Positions 1 through 9,505 of a stretch of 64,000 nt of DNA are shown here, in pieces. Under the pieces are notes generated by a model that was not told the origin of the DNA, ran no database searches, and saw only the letters and a list, made by a program, of their open reading frames with translations. Position numbers and translations under genes: made by a program. Position 1 is the first letter of the stretch, and every line of letters begins with the position of its first letter. The stretch is taken from assembly GCA_031769625.1 (NCBI GenBank), contig JAUIMM010000115.1, positions 16,384,501-16,448,500 on the forward strand, in the 5' to 3' direction. Source of the stretch: Taudactylus pleione (lineage: Eukaryota; Chordata; Amphibia; Anura; Myobatrachidae).

Positions 1-141
1 CTCTGGGATGATGAACAACTCCCAGCAGCAGCAACAGCACTAGGAGGAAGTGGTTCTTGATCTTTCCCTATTTTATTTTTATCGGAGAAAGTTTGGTCCT
101 CCATTTATGTTATATTGATATATACGTGTGGCTAAGGCGCA

Positions 142-630
142 CACAAACACAGAAAATAATTTTGTATTTTTGTTGGAGACTAGTGCACTTTGTGGGTTAC
201 ACCACCCTTTAAGAAATGAGCCAGCCGGCCCTTTACTTATGGGACACAGACGCACGCTTGGCGCTGCTCCTTTGTTGATGCACGTGCAGCCACAGTGCAC
301 ACAATTCACAAACACAGAAAATATTTTTTTATTTTTGTTGGAGACTAGTGCACTTTGTGGGTTACACCACCCTTTAAGAAATGAGCCAGCCGGCCCTTTA
401 CTTATGGGACACAGGCGCACGCTTGGCGCTGCTCCTTTGTTGATGCACGTGCATCCACAGTGCACACAATTCACAAACACAGAAAATATTTTTTTATTTT
501 GTTTGGAGTGCCCTTTGGGGGTTACAGCACCCTTTAACAGACAAGCCAGCCGGCCCATTACTTATGGGACACAGGCGCACACTTGGCGCAGCTCCTTTGT
601 TGATTCACGTGCAGCCACAGTGCACACATT
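142..630. repeat. Three tandem 165-bp repeats
   Basis: The phrase CACAAACACAG recurs at 142, 307 and 472, giving a period of exactly 165 bp. The first two units are nearly identical; the third has lost some bases near its middle and has more substitutions. The array stops exactly where Harbinger copy A begins. Long reading frames here come only from the repeat length being divisible by three, so I do not call a gene. Confidence 0.9.
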
Positions 631-1285
631 GCCTGATTCAGACCCGGACGCAAGTGGCCGTTCGCTCGTTCGGCGTACAAGCGTAAAAATGTAAAATCAA
701 GCGCTCGCTCGTATGTTCACTCGCAGTAAATCTTCCGCCCCATAGTCTCCCAACCCCTCCTCTAGCTAGCGAACGTTCTAAATAGCGACCGTCCACCTCC
801 TCTTTGGTTGCAGGGAACGCTCGTACTAGTCAATTCCGGAAGTGGCCCTGTCAGTTTTCGATTGCCTGCTATTTCATTCAGCAAACATACTTGAATCGAT
901 TAATGGCAATCACTATATTAATTACCTTAATTGATATTCACATGTTTGCAGTCCTTTTTTTTTTTTCAATGTCAATAAACTTTATTATTGTTAGTGTGTG
1001 TCATTGATATAGCAGAATACGTATGGTTGGACCAAGGGTATGGTTGTTCAAAATTAAAAGTTGGTTTGAATGCTACTATTGTTTTGCGTTTTTTTATATG
1101 CAGATTTGTCAACTTTTTTATTAATATTTAAATTAGCTTACGCATGTCACTGCATCAAGCCTATCATAACTCACATTCTATTTGTGAGGGTGTAGGTCAC
1201 ATGACTCATACAATAACCAATAGAATGCTTTCTGTTAATTTACAAAGTACATTAGCCAATCAAATTTTTTCTAGGACCTTTATTA

Positions 1286-1375
1286 ATTTGGTGTAAAAAA
1301 AATCATTGCCATCTTGAGAGCCGCAGCTTTATTTGGTGTAAAAAAATCATTGCCATCATGAGAGCCGCAGCTTTT
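1286..1375. repeat. 45-bp duplication over the start codon of the left gene
   Basis: ATTTGGTGTAA... occurs at 1286 and again at 1331. The first unit reads CATCTTGAGAG and the second CATCATGAGAG, so only the second supplies an ATG. Copy B has a single unit. Upstream, both copies share the CCAAT-type block CCAATCAAATTTTTT. Confidence 0.8.
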
Positions 1376-1637
1376 TGCCGCAGAGAACTCCTGGTCCTCA
1401 CTGATGTGATGGACCGGAGATTATCGAACGCCACGGGCCCCATCACTAACCTCCGCAAGCGGCTTGCCTACGCGGAGGTGCGGCGCCGCCTGCGTAGGAT
1501 CGGATTCCGCCTAAATATCGGACAGTTGGAAAGGCTGTGGTCCGATCTCCGGCACCGATCCCCATGCCTGTTGGACAATTTGCGTCAGCAAATCATGGAA
1601 AGTAAGTGGTTTTTTTTATAATATTTAAAATGTAAGC

Positions 1638-1736
1638 ATACCTGCGTGTGCATGTTTCCCGTATAGCCCTGTTTCTTTATTTTGGACATACCTGCGTGTG
1701 CATGTTTCCCGTATAACCCTGTTTTTTATTTTTTAT
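1638..1736. repeat. Two-copy 49-bp repeat in intron 1 of the left gene
   Basis: ACCTGCGTGTGCATGTTTCCC occurs at about 1640 and 1689. Intron 1 of the left gene in copy B carries its own array built on a very similar phrase. Confidence 0.7.
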
Positions 1737-1846
1737 TTTTGTGTGTAAATTTTGGATTAAAAATTTTACATATGTAATAATATAAATTTTACAACATCAT
1801 TTAGGGGCTGAGCGCAGACTACAACGTCTCCAACGTCACCGACATT

Positions 1847-2550
1847 GGGCTCGTCCCCTCTCCCCCACTCCAACCCAAACATCCTCTCCTCACTCTTCCC
1901 CTAATTCCCCCTCCACCCCAGACCTTGCAGACTGTGAGGCCCCTCCCTCTCCTCATATTCCCATCCCTCCAACTTCACCCTCCCCTACACACACCCTCTC
2001 TTTTCCTCACCCTCCCCTCCACCACCCCCTCTCTTTTCCTCACCCTCAACGTCTTCCCAAATCACCCCTCCTCCCTCCGAGCAGCACTGGCCCACCTCTG
2101 AGGAGGACGATTTCGGGGCACCTGGCCCACGCAGCATTAGGCCCGGTATGTTTCCCTTTTAAACTATGGTTGCTTTGGCATTTTTTGTTTTTTGGGTTGG
2201 GCTCGTCCCCTCTCCCCCACTCCCACCCAAACATCCTCTCCTCACTCTTCCCCAAATTCCCCCTCCACCCCAGACCTTGCAGACCGTGAGGCCCCTCCCT
2301 CTCCTCACATTCCCATCCCTCCAACTTCACCCTCCCCTACACCCCCCTCTCTTTTCCTCACCCTCCCCTCCACCCCCCCTCTCTTTTCCTCACCCTCAAC
2401 GTCTTCCCAAATCACCCCTCCTCCCTCCGAGCAGCACTGGCCCACCTCTGAGGAGGACGATTTCGGGGCACCTGGCCCAGGCAGCATTAGGCCCGGTATG
2501 TTTCCCTTTTAAACTATGGTTGCTTTGGCATATTTTGTTTTTTGGGTGAT
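1847..2550. repeat. 352-bp tandem duplication spanning the exon 2/intron 2 boundary
   Basis: GGGCTCGTCCCCTCTCCC begins at 1847 and again at 2199. The repeated segment holds the Pro-rich end of exon 2, the sequence for EEDDFGAPGP, the splice donor and about 50 bp of intron 2. The second unit keeps the frame expected from copy B; the first has an indel. Copy B is not duplicated here. Confidence 0.85.
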
Positions 2551-3029
2551 GTTGTCTTTTTGCCTGTGCAGTTCCAAATTGTAAAGTAGTTCTAATGTTT
2601 TGGATATATATCTTTGTGAATCAATGTCTAGGATATTTTCCCCTTACACATATGACACATGTTCAAACATTCAGACTTGTGTCTTTCTTGTTTACGGTAA
2701 CAACAAATGTAGTATTTTTGCGTAGTTGTAACTCTCTTTTATGTTATTTTGTCCAAATAATTTTTGTCTTTGTTTTTCCACAATCTTTCGTTTGGTATTC
2801 ATTTTGTTTGGTTGTTTTTTTGTGTCACCTTTTTTTTGTATAGTCTGTTTTTTTAGTTGTTTTCTCACATATAAATTAAGGTGTCATTTTAGTAATCCAC
2901 ACATTTTTTTGACCCACAGAGGACCAGAGGCGTTATGAAGATATTTATGCAGGATTGCAGATTGTGAGGGGCCATGTAGTTGGGCTGCCTGTGGCGTTGG
3001 ATCACATTTTGGCACGCCTGCGCCACTAA

Positions 3030-3843
3030 TTTTTTTTTTACACCTCCAAAAATGTTGAAAAAAATAAATTTTATTTTGGTTTATTTAAGTCTCATTCCTT
3101 GTGTGTCAATTTTAGATTGGTGAACCTTACATAAGTCTACTATTTGTCCATGTTTTTTAAAGAAATATAAATGTGTTTGTGGAAAGCTCAAATAAGTATG
3201 TAAGCTTGCACATTAAACACATAACAATACCAATAGGTTTGGAGAAGTAACCTCAAAATGTGAAGATTGTTTGGTATGGGTAATGTTACATTTAAAGCTA
3301 CCTGCTTAGGCCTACAATTGCAAACATACTGATTCACCATAATACCTTTGGTGTTTGTTTTGAGCAACAAAGCAGGGTACTAAACTTTTTCAAATAAGAA
3401 ATTACAGTATTAGGCATTAAGCAACTTTGCATTTTTAGAAACTGGTTACACTTGGTTGTAATTTACGATGGAAATGGTTGGTGAACGTCAAATAAAATTT
3501 TAATGCACACAAATAACACCAAGTGAATACACTCAATAATTTCAAAAAACCAAACCACACACACAAGTTAAAAATCACACCCAAAACCCCAAAAAGACAC
3601 AATCAGGAACTGTTTGAAGAAGTAGCATGCCAACATGAATCCACAAATGAGGAAAAGAAATCATTGTTCCCGAAGTTATATCCAATGTGTCCACATAAAG
3701 TCATTTGTGTTGATCAGGTAGTAAGCATGGTTTTTTATGGTTATTTTAGGGATTAAAAAGAAAGAAACAAAAAACTGTTAAAAGTGAACTCTAAAATATT
3801 ACATGTCTACATTGTGGCATTTTTAAACATTATGAGGAAATAA
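3030..3843. other. Convergent 3' region of copy A
   Basis: AT-rich sequence between the left-gene stop (3029) and the transposase stop (3844), with AATAAA-type signals near 3063 (+ strand). I see no further gene. Confidence 0.6.
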
Positions 3844-5100
3844 TTACCTTAAATAACTGTCCACAACTTCACCGCGTATGGCCCCCCCACATACTGACCT
3901 CCGACCAACCTCGGGGGGGCCTTCCTCAGGCAAGGCATCCTCTGGCTGCATTGGGACACCACTCCTTATGGCGATGTTGTGAAATATCCCACACAGGACC
4001 ACAATTTTCGAAACCATAGCCGGCAAATACATGAGGTCGCCACCAGAGCAGTGGAGGCATCTGAATCGGCCTTTTAAAAGGCCGATACAGCACTCCACCA
4101 CCTGCCTGGTGGCTGTAAGTGCGGAATTATACTCACTTTGTGGCCCTGGTGTGGGAACCAAATAAGGAGTGAGCAGCCAGGGCGTGCAAGGGTAACCACT
4201 GTCTCCTGTGAAAAAACAAAAACAAACATCAGGACCATTGTGGAAGAAGCTTTGCATTGGTTTCAACAGAAGGTGTCAACTTACCCAGAAGCCATGCATC
4301 ACCAGCTTGTAGGTTATTTAAATTGTGCCAAATCCCTGATTGCCGGATGACGAAGGAATCATGTGCACTGCCGGGGAATTTGGCATTCAGGGACAGGATC
4401 TGGAAAGAGGCATCACATACCACCATTACATTCAGTGAATGAAAGTGCTTGCGGTTCCTAAAAATAGCCTCCAGCCTTGCTAGAGGCTGAAGTGGTATGT
4501 GAGTGCCATCCACAACCCCTATGATGTGTGGGAAGCCAGCTATTTGGTAAAAATTCGCCTTAGCCACATTAAGGGTACCCATATCCAATGGCATTTTAAT
4601 AAAATGATGGAGGTGTTTAAAAAGGGCCTCCATCACTGCCCTCAGGATCCTTGAAAAGGAGGATTGGGATATTCCCGAAACTATTCCCACAGTGGTTTGA
4701 AAGGATCCTGAGGCACAAAAATGTAACACCGACATTAATTGAGTAAGTGGTGGTATTGCTGTAGGACTGTCAATTTGCCGTTCAAGATCACTCTTTATTA
4801 ATGAGAGAGTGTCTATGATGATTTGGGGCGGCAGACGGTATCGCCGTACCACCTCATCATCTGGCATTCCAAAATGGGTGACACGTGTTCTATATATCTG
4901 GGGCCTTGCATGCCTATGAGGCCTACGCCTGGGACGAAGTTGAGGTTGGTCGGGTTCTGGAACCATGGCCAATATAATACGACCAACATCAACCTGAAAT
5001 GGTAAGCCAGGTAGTTATTGTTTTAGACAAATGTGTAAAGAAAAATATACTTATCTTTTCTCAGAAATCCAAAGATGCTTACAGGCCTGGGACGTGTCAT
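3844..5100 (-). CDS. Harbinger A transposase, DDE type, 3 exons
   Basis: Exons on the minus strand are 5100-5083 (18 nt, MTRPRP), 4993-4285 (709 nt) and 4205-3844 (362 nt), all with GT-AG junctions. They join in frame to 362 residues, close to the usual length of HARBI1-family nucleases (about 350). Catalytic candidates are D168 in VVDGTHI, D244 in GDSGYP and E280 in RQVVEC; the GDSGYP motif is split by intron 2 after the first base of its glycine codon. The basic N-terminus (PQLRPRRRPHRHARP) may carry a nuclear signal. The family cuts and pastes the element and duplicates a 3-bp target, usually with a Myb/SANT partner; such partners lie on both sides here. No stop or frameshift was seen. The start is set by identical exon structure in copy B; an internal ATG at 4966 is an alternative. 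Confidence 0.88.
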
Positions 5101-5169
5101 GAGCAGAACACCCTACATTTCAAAAGTAGAAAATATGTTTAAAATTCATTAAATAAAATATGATTGTAA

Positions 5170-5710
5170 ACAAATTGTTTTCGTGAAAAAATAAAGAAGG
5201 GAGCACACATTAGTTCAGAAAATAGTACACGACATTTAGTGTTAAGACATGATTTTACACTGAAAATTTATAAAAACATTAGTTCGCTAAATAGTACGCT
5301 ACTTTTACAGTTAAATCAAGACACATTAGTTCGCAAAATAGTACGCTACTTTTACAGTTAAATCAAGACACATTAGTTCGCGAAATAGTACGCTACTTTT
5401 ACAGTTAAATCAAGACACATTAGTTCGCGAAATAGTACGCTACTTTTACAGTTAAATCAAGACACATTAGTTCGCTAAATAGTACGCTACTTTTACAGTT
5501 AAATCAAGACACATTAGTTCGCTAAATAGTACGCTACTTTTACAGTTAAAACAAGACACATTAGTTTGCTAAATAGTACGCTACTTTAATAGTTAAATCA
5601 AGACACATTAGTTCGCAAAATAGTATGCTATTTTTACAATTAAAACCACTCAAACATTATTTCGCTAAATAGTACGCTACATTTAGTGGTAAGACATGAT
5701 TGTTCCCAGA
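5170..5710. repeat. 47-bp tandem array upstream of transposase A
   Basis: Units beginning ACATTAGTTCGC recur every 47 bp (for example 5323 and 5370), about eight to ten copies, more degenerate at both edges. The core is TTAGTTCGCNAAATAGTACG. The array lies between the divergent transposase and right-hand genes. Copy B has a different array in the same place sharing TTAGTTCGCAAA. The location suggests binding sites or enhancer-like repeats; that role is inference. Confidence 0.85.
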
Positions 5711-6154
5711 AAATAAACAACATTACTTTGCGAAACATATGCTAACAACAACACATCTAATTTGTAAAATCATGAAAACAAAAACACTTCCCAAAAACAG
5801 ACAAATATCCCAAAGTTCAAAAACTTCACTGGGGCAATGCCAAACTAACTAAACCAAAAAAAAAATGAAAAACATTTGTAAACTATTTACTATTATTTTT
5901 TACGGTGGTTTTTTAAAATACTTACTCCAAAAAAACCAAAAAAATAGCCAAACAATATAAAAAATAAACAACGGAAAAGAAAGAAGCTCGAAAAAAACCA
6001 AAATATCACTCCAAAAATGTCCTCCTTCTACCCACTAAGCCTCAAAACCACTCCAACGCCAAACCTCCAACAAACAACATGCCACATCGACTCCAGTCAC
6101 ACCAAGCCATAAATAATCTTTATTTTCCAGCTCAAATTAAGGACGGACAATAGG

Positions 6155-6254
6155 AGCGCACAGTCAATGATGCGGCCGAATAATGCTGACGCATGTATAA
6201 AAACGTCACTGAAAAGCCAAATCGGTCTGCTGTAGTGAGACCTGAAAGTCCAAA
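6155..6254 (+). promoter_or_regulatory. Putative promoter of the right-hand gene, copy A
   Basis: A TATA box (TATAAAAA, 6196-6203) lies about 50 bp before the ATG at 6255. The block CAATGATGCGGCCG just upstream and GACGCATGTATAAA are conserved at the same distance in copy B (TATAAATA, 25872-25879) although surrounding sequence has diverged. Confidence 0.7.
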
Positions 6255-7485
6255 ATGACTACAGAGCAGCAAAGCAGTGGCCAAGAGGCGCCAGGTAAGT
6301 ATTTCTCTTTTTTGGGCAAAAGGATTCTGTTTAACAATAATTTTGGGAACATTTTACATTATAAATTTTAATCCCATTTTCAAAAAAGGTGTTGTGGATA
6401 CCATGGAAGAGGCTGCTGGGCCTAGTAGGCCAACTAAACAAAAAAAACAAAGGCAGCCACAATTCACAAGAAAGGAGATGGAGGTTTTGGTGCAAATGTG
6501 CAATGACAACCTGCCACAGGCAGCAAGGCATATGGGTGCAAGCCAGAAATGGAAAATGTGGGATGACATAGCCAGTGGTGTCAATAGGGTGGGTGATTTT
6601 GAACGTTCAACCCGGGAGGTCAAACACCGGTACGTAAAAACTACATTTTAGTAAAAAGTGTTTACAGGTCCAAATACTGCAGGAATAATGCCAACTTTTT
6701 ACCCCACAGATGGAGCGACTTCAAATATCATCTTAAGCAAAAACTGGCTGATAGGGCTAGGCATGCAGGGGGACAGGTGGGGGTCCCACTCCTGTGTCAC
6801 TGGAGCTCACAGATTTGGAGGAGATGGCCCAGGGGTGTGTGCAGGATGAGGAGGTGTTTGGCGTGTCGAACATGGATACCGACATGCCAGACTTTGCGGC
6901 TCCTCATGTTGCCCCAGGTAAATGTTGTACTGTTAACAACTCCGAAATGTGTTTGGGACAATATCTAGATTATAATGTTACTCTTTTCTATTTTTTCTCA
7001 CAGAGACACAGGCGGATGAGTCTGCTCCAGAGGGTAGCTTTGGCCGCAGAATTTCTGCTGGCTCTGCAGGGGAGGAAGCAGTAGATCCGGCTGGGGAGCC
7101 TGTGGCAGACAGTCCAGGGCATTTCCCCTCGCAGACAGTGGGCCTCCTCACTGATCTCAATATTAAAACGGATCAGCAGACCGAGATTCTGCTGAGGATG
7201 GATGCCAATCTGCTACGGGTGGCGGACGCCCTAGAGCAAAGTGCTGCGGCCATTTTGACCATTGCTAAGGCCCTGGTGGAAAATACTGGGGCCAACGTGC
7301 GAATAGCAAATGCCCTGGAGCAGCTCGTTCGCCAGCACATGTTGGAGCCGGCCTCCCTTCCTGCCGGAACATCAGGACCCTCCACCTCTGGCACAACAAC
7401 AGCCATCCCTACAAATGTGCCTAGCCCTATGCCTAGTCCAGAGGCCACAACATCTGCCTCTGGCCAGGCCCCTATGGACAACTGA
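6255..7485 (+). pseudogene. Harbinger A right gene: NAIF1-like Myb/SANT protein, 4 exons, frameshift in exon 3
   Basis: Exons are 6255-6294, 6389-6629, 6710-6917 and 7004-7485, with good GT-AG sites matching copy B. Exon 2 and the start of exon 3 encode a Myb/SANT-like DNA-binding domain of the NAIF1 kind: FTRKEMEVLVQMC, then KWKMWDDIASGVNRVG, then REVKHRWSDFKYHLKQK. Exon 4 encodes a helical, heptad-like region with two related segments (RVADALEQ..., RIANALEQLVRQHM). Exon 3 is 208 nt, which does not keep phase: the DNA-binding frame and the LELTDLEEMAQG frame differ by an indel near the G-runs at 6768-6782. The C-terminus ends PMDN where a 68-bp repeat has replaced the original tail; copy B instead ends in basic KRVKKR. 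In Harbinger systems such a partner binds the transposase and the element ends; I infer the same here. Confidence 0.78.
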
Positions 7486-7705
7486 CTGCACAACACAGTC
7501 CAGCCAGCCCCTATGGACTTTGGAGGAATGGACACAGCCCCTATGGACAACAGCAGCACAGCACAACACAGCCAGCCCCTATGGACTTTGGAGTAGTGGA
7601 CACAGCCCCTATGGACAACAGCAGCACAGCACAACACAGCCAGCCCTATGGACTTTGGAGGAGTGGACACAACCCCTATGGACAACAGCAGCACAGCGCA
7701 GCACA
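7472..7705. repeat. 68-bp tandem repeat at the broken end of copy A
   Basis: AGCCCCTATGGACTTTGGAG recurs at about 7506, 7574 and 7642, each unit also containing CCCCTATGGACAACAGCAG. It begins inside the last codons of the right-hand gene and marks where similarity to copy B ends. Confidence 0.85.
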
Positions 7706-7986
7706 GCAGAGCACAACACTACACTGCACTACACTACACTACACAGCCCAGCCAGCCCTAACTCCCACCCTCCCTCTTCACTGTCCAGAGCCGAGTGAGA
7801 AAATGGCGCCGACGCGGGTACCTTATATAGTATCCAAAACCCGCGAGACCCGGAAGGCGGGATGATGACGTTTTGCCTCGATATCAGATCCGAGTCAGGC
7901 GGGAAAAGTCGAGCCTGACTCGGATCGGCCTCGCATCGGGGGGGCTCGGGGGGGTGAGGATTTCAGAAATCCAAACCCGCTCACCC

Positions 7987-7988
<2 letters not shown>
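7706..7988. other. GC-rich sequence of unknown origin
   Basis: ACACT-rich tract followed by CpG-rich DNA containing CCGAGTCAGGCGGGAAAAG and a partly inverted copy, GCCTGACTCGGATCGG. It looks like part of a dispersed repeat but no ends are visible. Confidence 0.5.
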
Positions 7989-7989
<1 letters not shown>

Positions 7990-8033
<44 letters not shown>

Positions 8034-8048
8034 TGTGTGTGTGTGTGT
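7990..8048. repeat. (TA)n followed by (GT)n microsatellite
   Basis: About 40 bp of alternating TA (7990-8030) followed by a short GT run. Confidence 0.97.
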
Positions 8049-8788
8049 ATATTATATATATGTATATATACTGTGTGTGGGCTACTCCCATTCCAGGGCC
8101 ATAAGGAGGGCAGTGCGGCCGGTGCCTTTGCATAGGACGGGGTGCCCAGGGGGCAGAACCAGCCATACTCACCTGCCACCGCAGCCCGTGCCCTTCTCTG
8201 TATTCCCGTCTCCCCCACTGTATTGGAACCATGGGATATGTACTGCTGCTCAGAGTGTCCTTAGGACACCCCAAGCAGCACCCTAGTTACCTGGTGAAGT
8301 GGCATGGGGCGCAGGCTTATGATGGGCTGGCACTCTGGTACGGGGCTACTCATTTCTATAAAGTGACATCATAGACTGTTCTTTTCCTATATGTTTACTA
8401 TGCAGGACAGTGCTGCTGTTGTCTTCTTGAAGTATGTCCCAAACACATGCTGCTGCTATGTAGATAGTAATTAATCTACCTCCTCCTTATATGCCGTATT
8501 TTGATCTCCATTAGAAAAAGGCAGCCCCTAATAATTAAGTATTCAACTTGCTGCGAGTTGCAGCGGTGGATACTTAACTGCCGGAGCTGTCCCCATGATC
8601 TCTTACACACTGCATAATGCACAGTATGTCATTCACCGGCACCATTGACCTTGCAGGCATCGGCAGCTGGGTCGCTTCACCGTCCCTGCATGCATGGACA
8701 ACGGGGGTGCGCAAAGTGGGTACACACTAAACAATGTGCCCGATATGTCAGCCCCATCCATGGGATCGGGCAGGCATATCGACTAGTG

Positions 8789-9497
8789 TAGAGTTTTTCA
8801 ACCATTGTGCCGTGGCACACTAGTGTACCACGAGCGGTTGTCAAGTGTGCCGTGGCGGTTAGCTCAGCGTGCTTGTACAGTAGTGTGTTTTATTCCTGTG
8901 GAGGCCACTGTAGTGTGTTTTATTCCTGTGGAGACCACTGTAGTGTGTTTTATTCCTGTGGAGACCACTGTAGTGTGTTTTATTCCTGTGGAGGCCACTG
9001 TAGTGTGTTTTATTCCTGTGGAGGCCACTGTAGTGTGTTTTATTCCTGTGGAGGCCAGTGTAGTGTGTTTTATTCCTGTGGAAGCCACTGTAGTGTGTTT
9101 TATTCCTGTGGAGGCCAATGTAGTGTGTTTTATTCCTGAGGAGGCCAATGTAATGTGTTTTATTCCCGTGGAGGCCACTGTAGTGTGTTTTATTCCTGTG
9201 GAGGCCACTGTAGTGTGTTTTATTCCTGTGGAGGCCAATATAGTGTGTTTTATTCCTGTGGAGGCCAATGTAGTGTGTTTTATTCCCGTGGAGGCCACTG
9301 TAGTGTGTTTTATTACTGTGGAGGCCAATGTAGTGTGTTTTATTCCTGTGGAGGTCAATATGTGTGTATATTTTTATGTGGGAGCCAATGTTTATATTTT
9401 TTCATTGGTCACACACACCATCTAACCAGATAATTTGCCTTGGCAATTTTAAAATCTTGTGTAGTGTGCCTCGAGTTGAAAAGGTTGAAAAACACTG
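8789..9497. mobile_element. hAT-like non-autonomous element with 8-bp target duplication
   Basis: The ends are TAGAGTTTTTCAACC at left and, inverted, CAGTGTTTTTCAACC at right, followed by similar subterminal sequence. Flanks GACTAGTG (8781-8788) and GTCTAGTG (9498-9505) match at seven of eight positions, the target-site length of hAT transposons. No transposase. The interior is mostly a 30-bp minisatellite. Confidence 0.88.
8881..9360. repeat. 16-copy 30-bp minisatellite inside the hAT element
   Basis: TAGTGTGTTTTATTCCTGTG followed by GAGGCCACTG, repeated head to tail with an exact 30-bp period. Because 30 is divisible by three, both strands stay open and yield ten-residue peptide repeats. 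I treat these as non-coding. Confidence 0.97.
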
Positions 9498-9505
9498 GTC
9501 TAGTG

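Larger units (their letters stand above)
1358..3029 (+). pseudogene. Harbinger A left gene: SANT-like protein, 3 exons, frame broken in exon 2
   Basis: Exons are 1358-1601 (donor GTAAGT), 1805-2145 (donor GTATGT) and 2920-3029 (acceptor CCCACAG, stop TAA). Exon 1 encodes 81 residues resembling a small Myb/SANT-type trihelix: RRELLVLTDVM near residue 9, a basic stretch, and a QLERLWSDL motif near residue 61. Exon 2 begins basic and becomes Pro/Ser/Thr-rich; exon 3 is a short amphipathic tail. All three boundaries match the intact gene in copy B. Exon 2 is 341 nt, which leaves the wrong phase for exon 3: an indel in a C/A-rich run near 1990 shifts the frame. A 352-bp tandem duplication has also doubled the end of exon 2 and its donor. 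I infer a DNA-binding accessory role for the family; no exact family is recognised. Confidence 0.65.
631..7471 (+). mobile_element. PIF/Harbinger transposon, copy A, right end missing
   Basis: The left end (GCCTGATTCAGACCC...) matches the left terminus of copy B at 21007, and collinear similarity to copy B runs through three genes up to about 7471, inside the last exon of the right-hand gene. From there copy A changes to a 68-bp tandem repeat and then unrelated GC-rich DNA, so it has no recognisable right terminal inverted repeat. It carries a left SANT-like gene (+), a transposase (-) and a right Myb/SANT-like gene (+). Without its right end it should not move by itself, although its transposase frame is open. 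Confidence 0.85.

Noticed and set aside
2166..2549. Pro-rich frames near 2.2 kb as separate genes
   Set aside because: They are shifted readings of the duplicated exon 2 of the Harbinger left gene.
3844..5100. Transposase as the domesticated host gene HARBI1, and the right-hand gene as NAIF1
   Set aside because: They lie together inside elements with transposon termini, occur in two copies, and differ in structure from single-copy host genes.
8881..9360. CRISPR-like array
   Set aside because: Units are head to tail with no variable spacers, and the window is eukaryotic.
8805..9425. Long open frames of ten-residue repeats on both strands
   Set aside because: They follow from a 30-bp tandem repeat, whose length is divisible by three, inside a hAT MITE; no promoter, splice or domain evidence.
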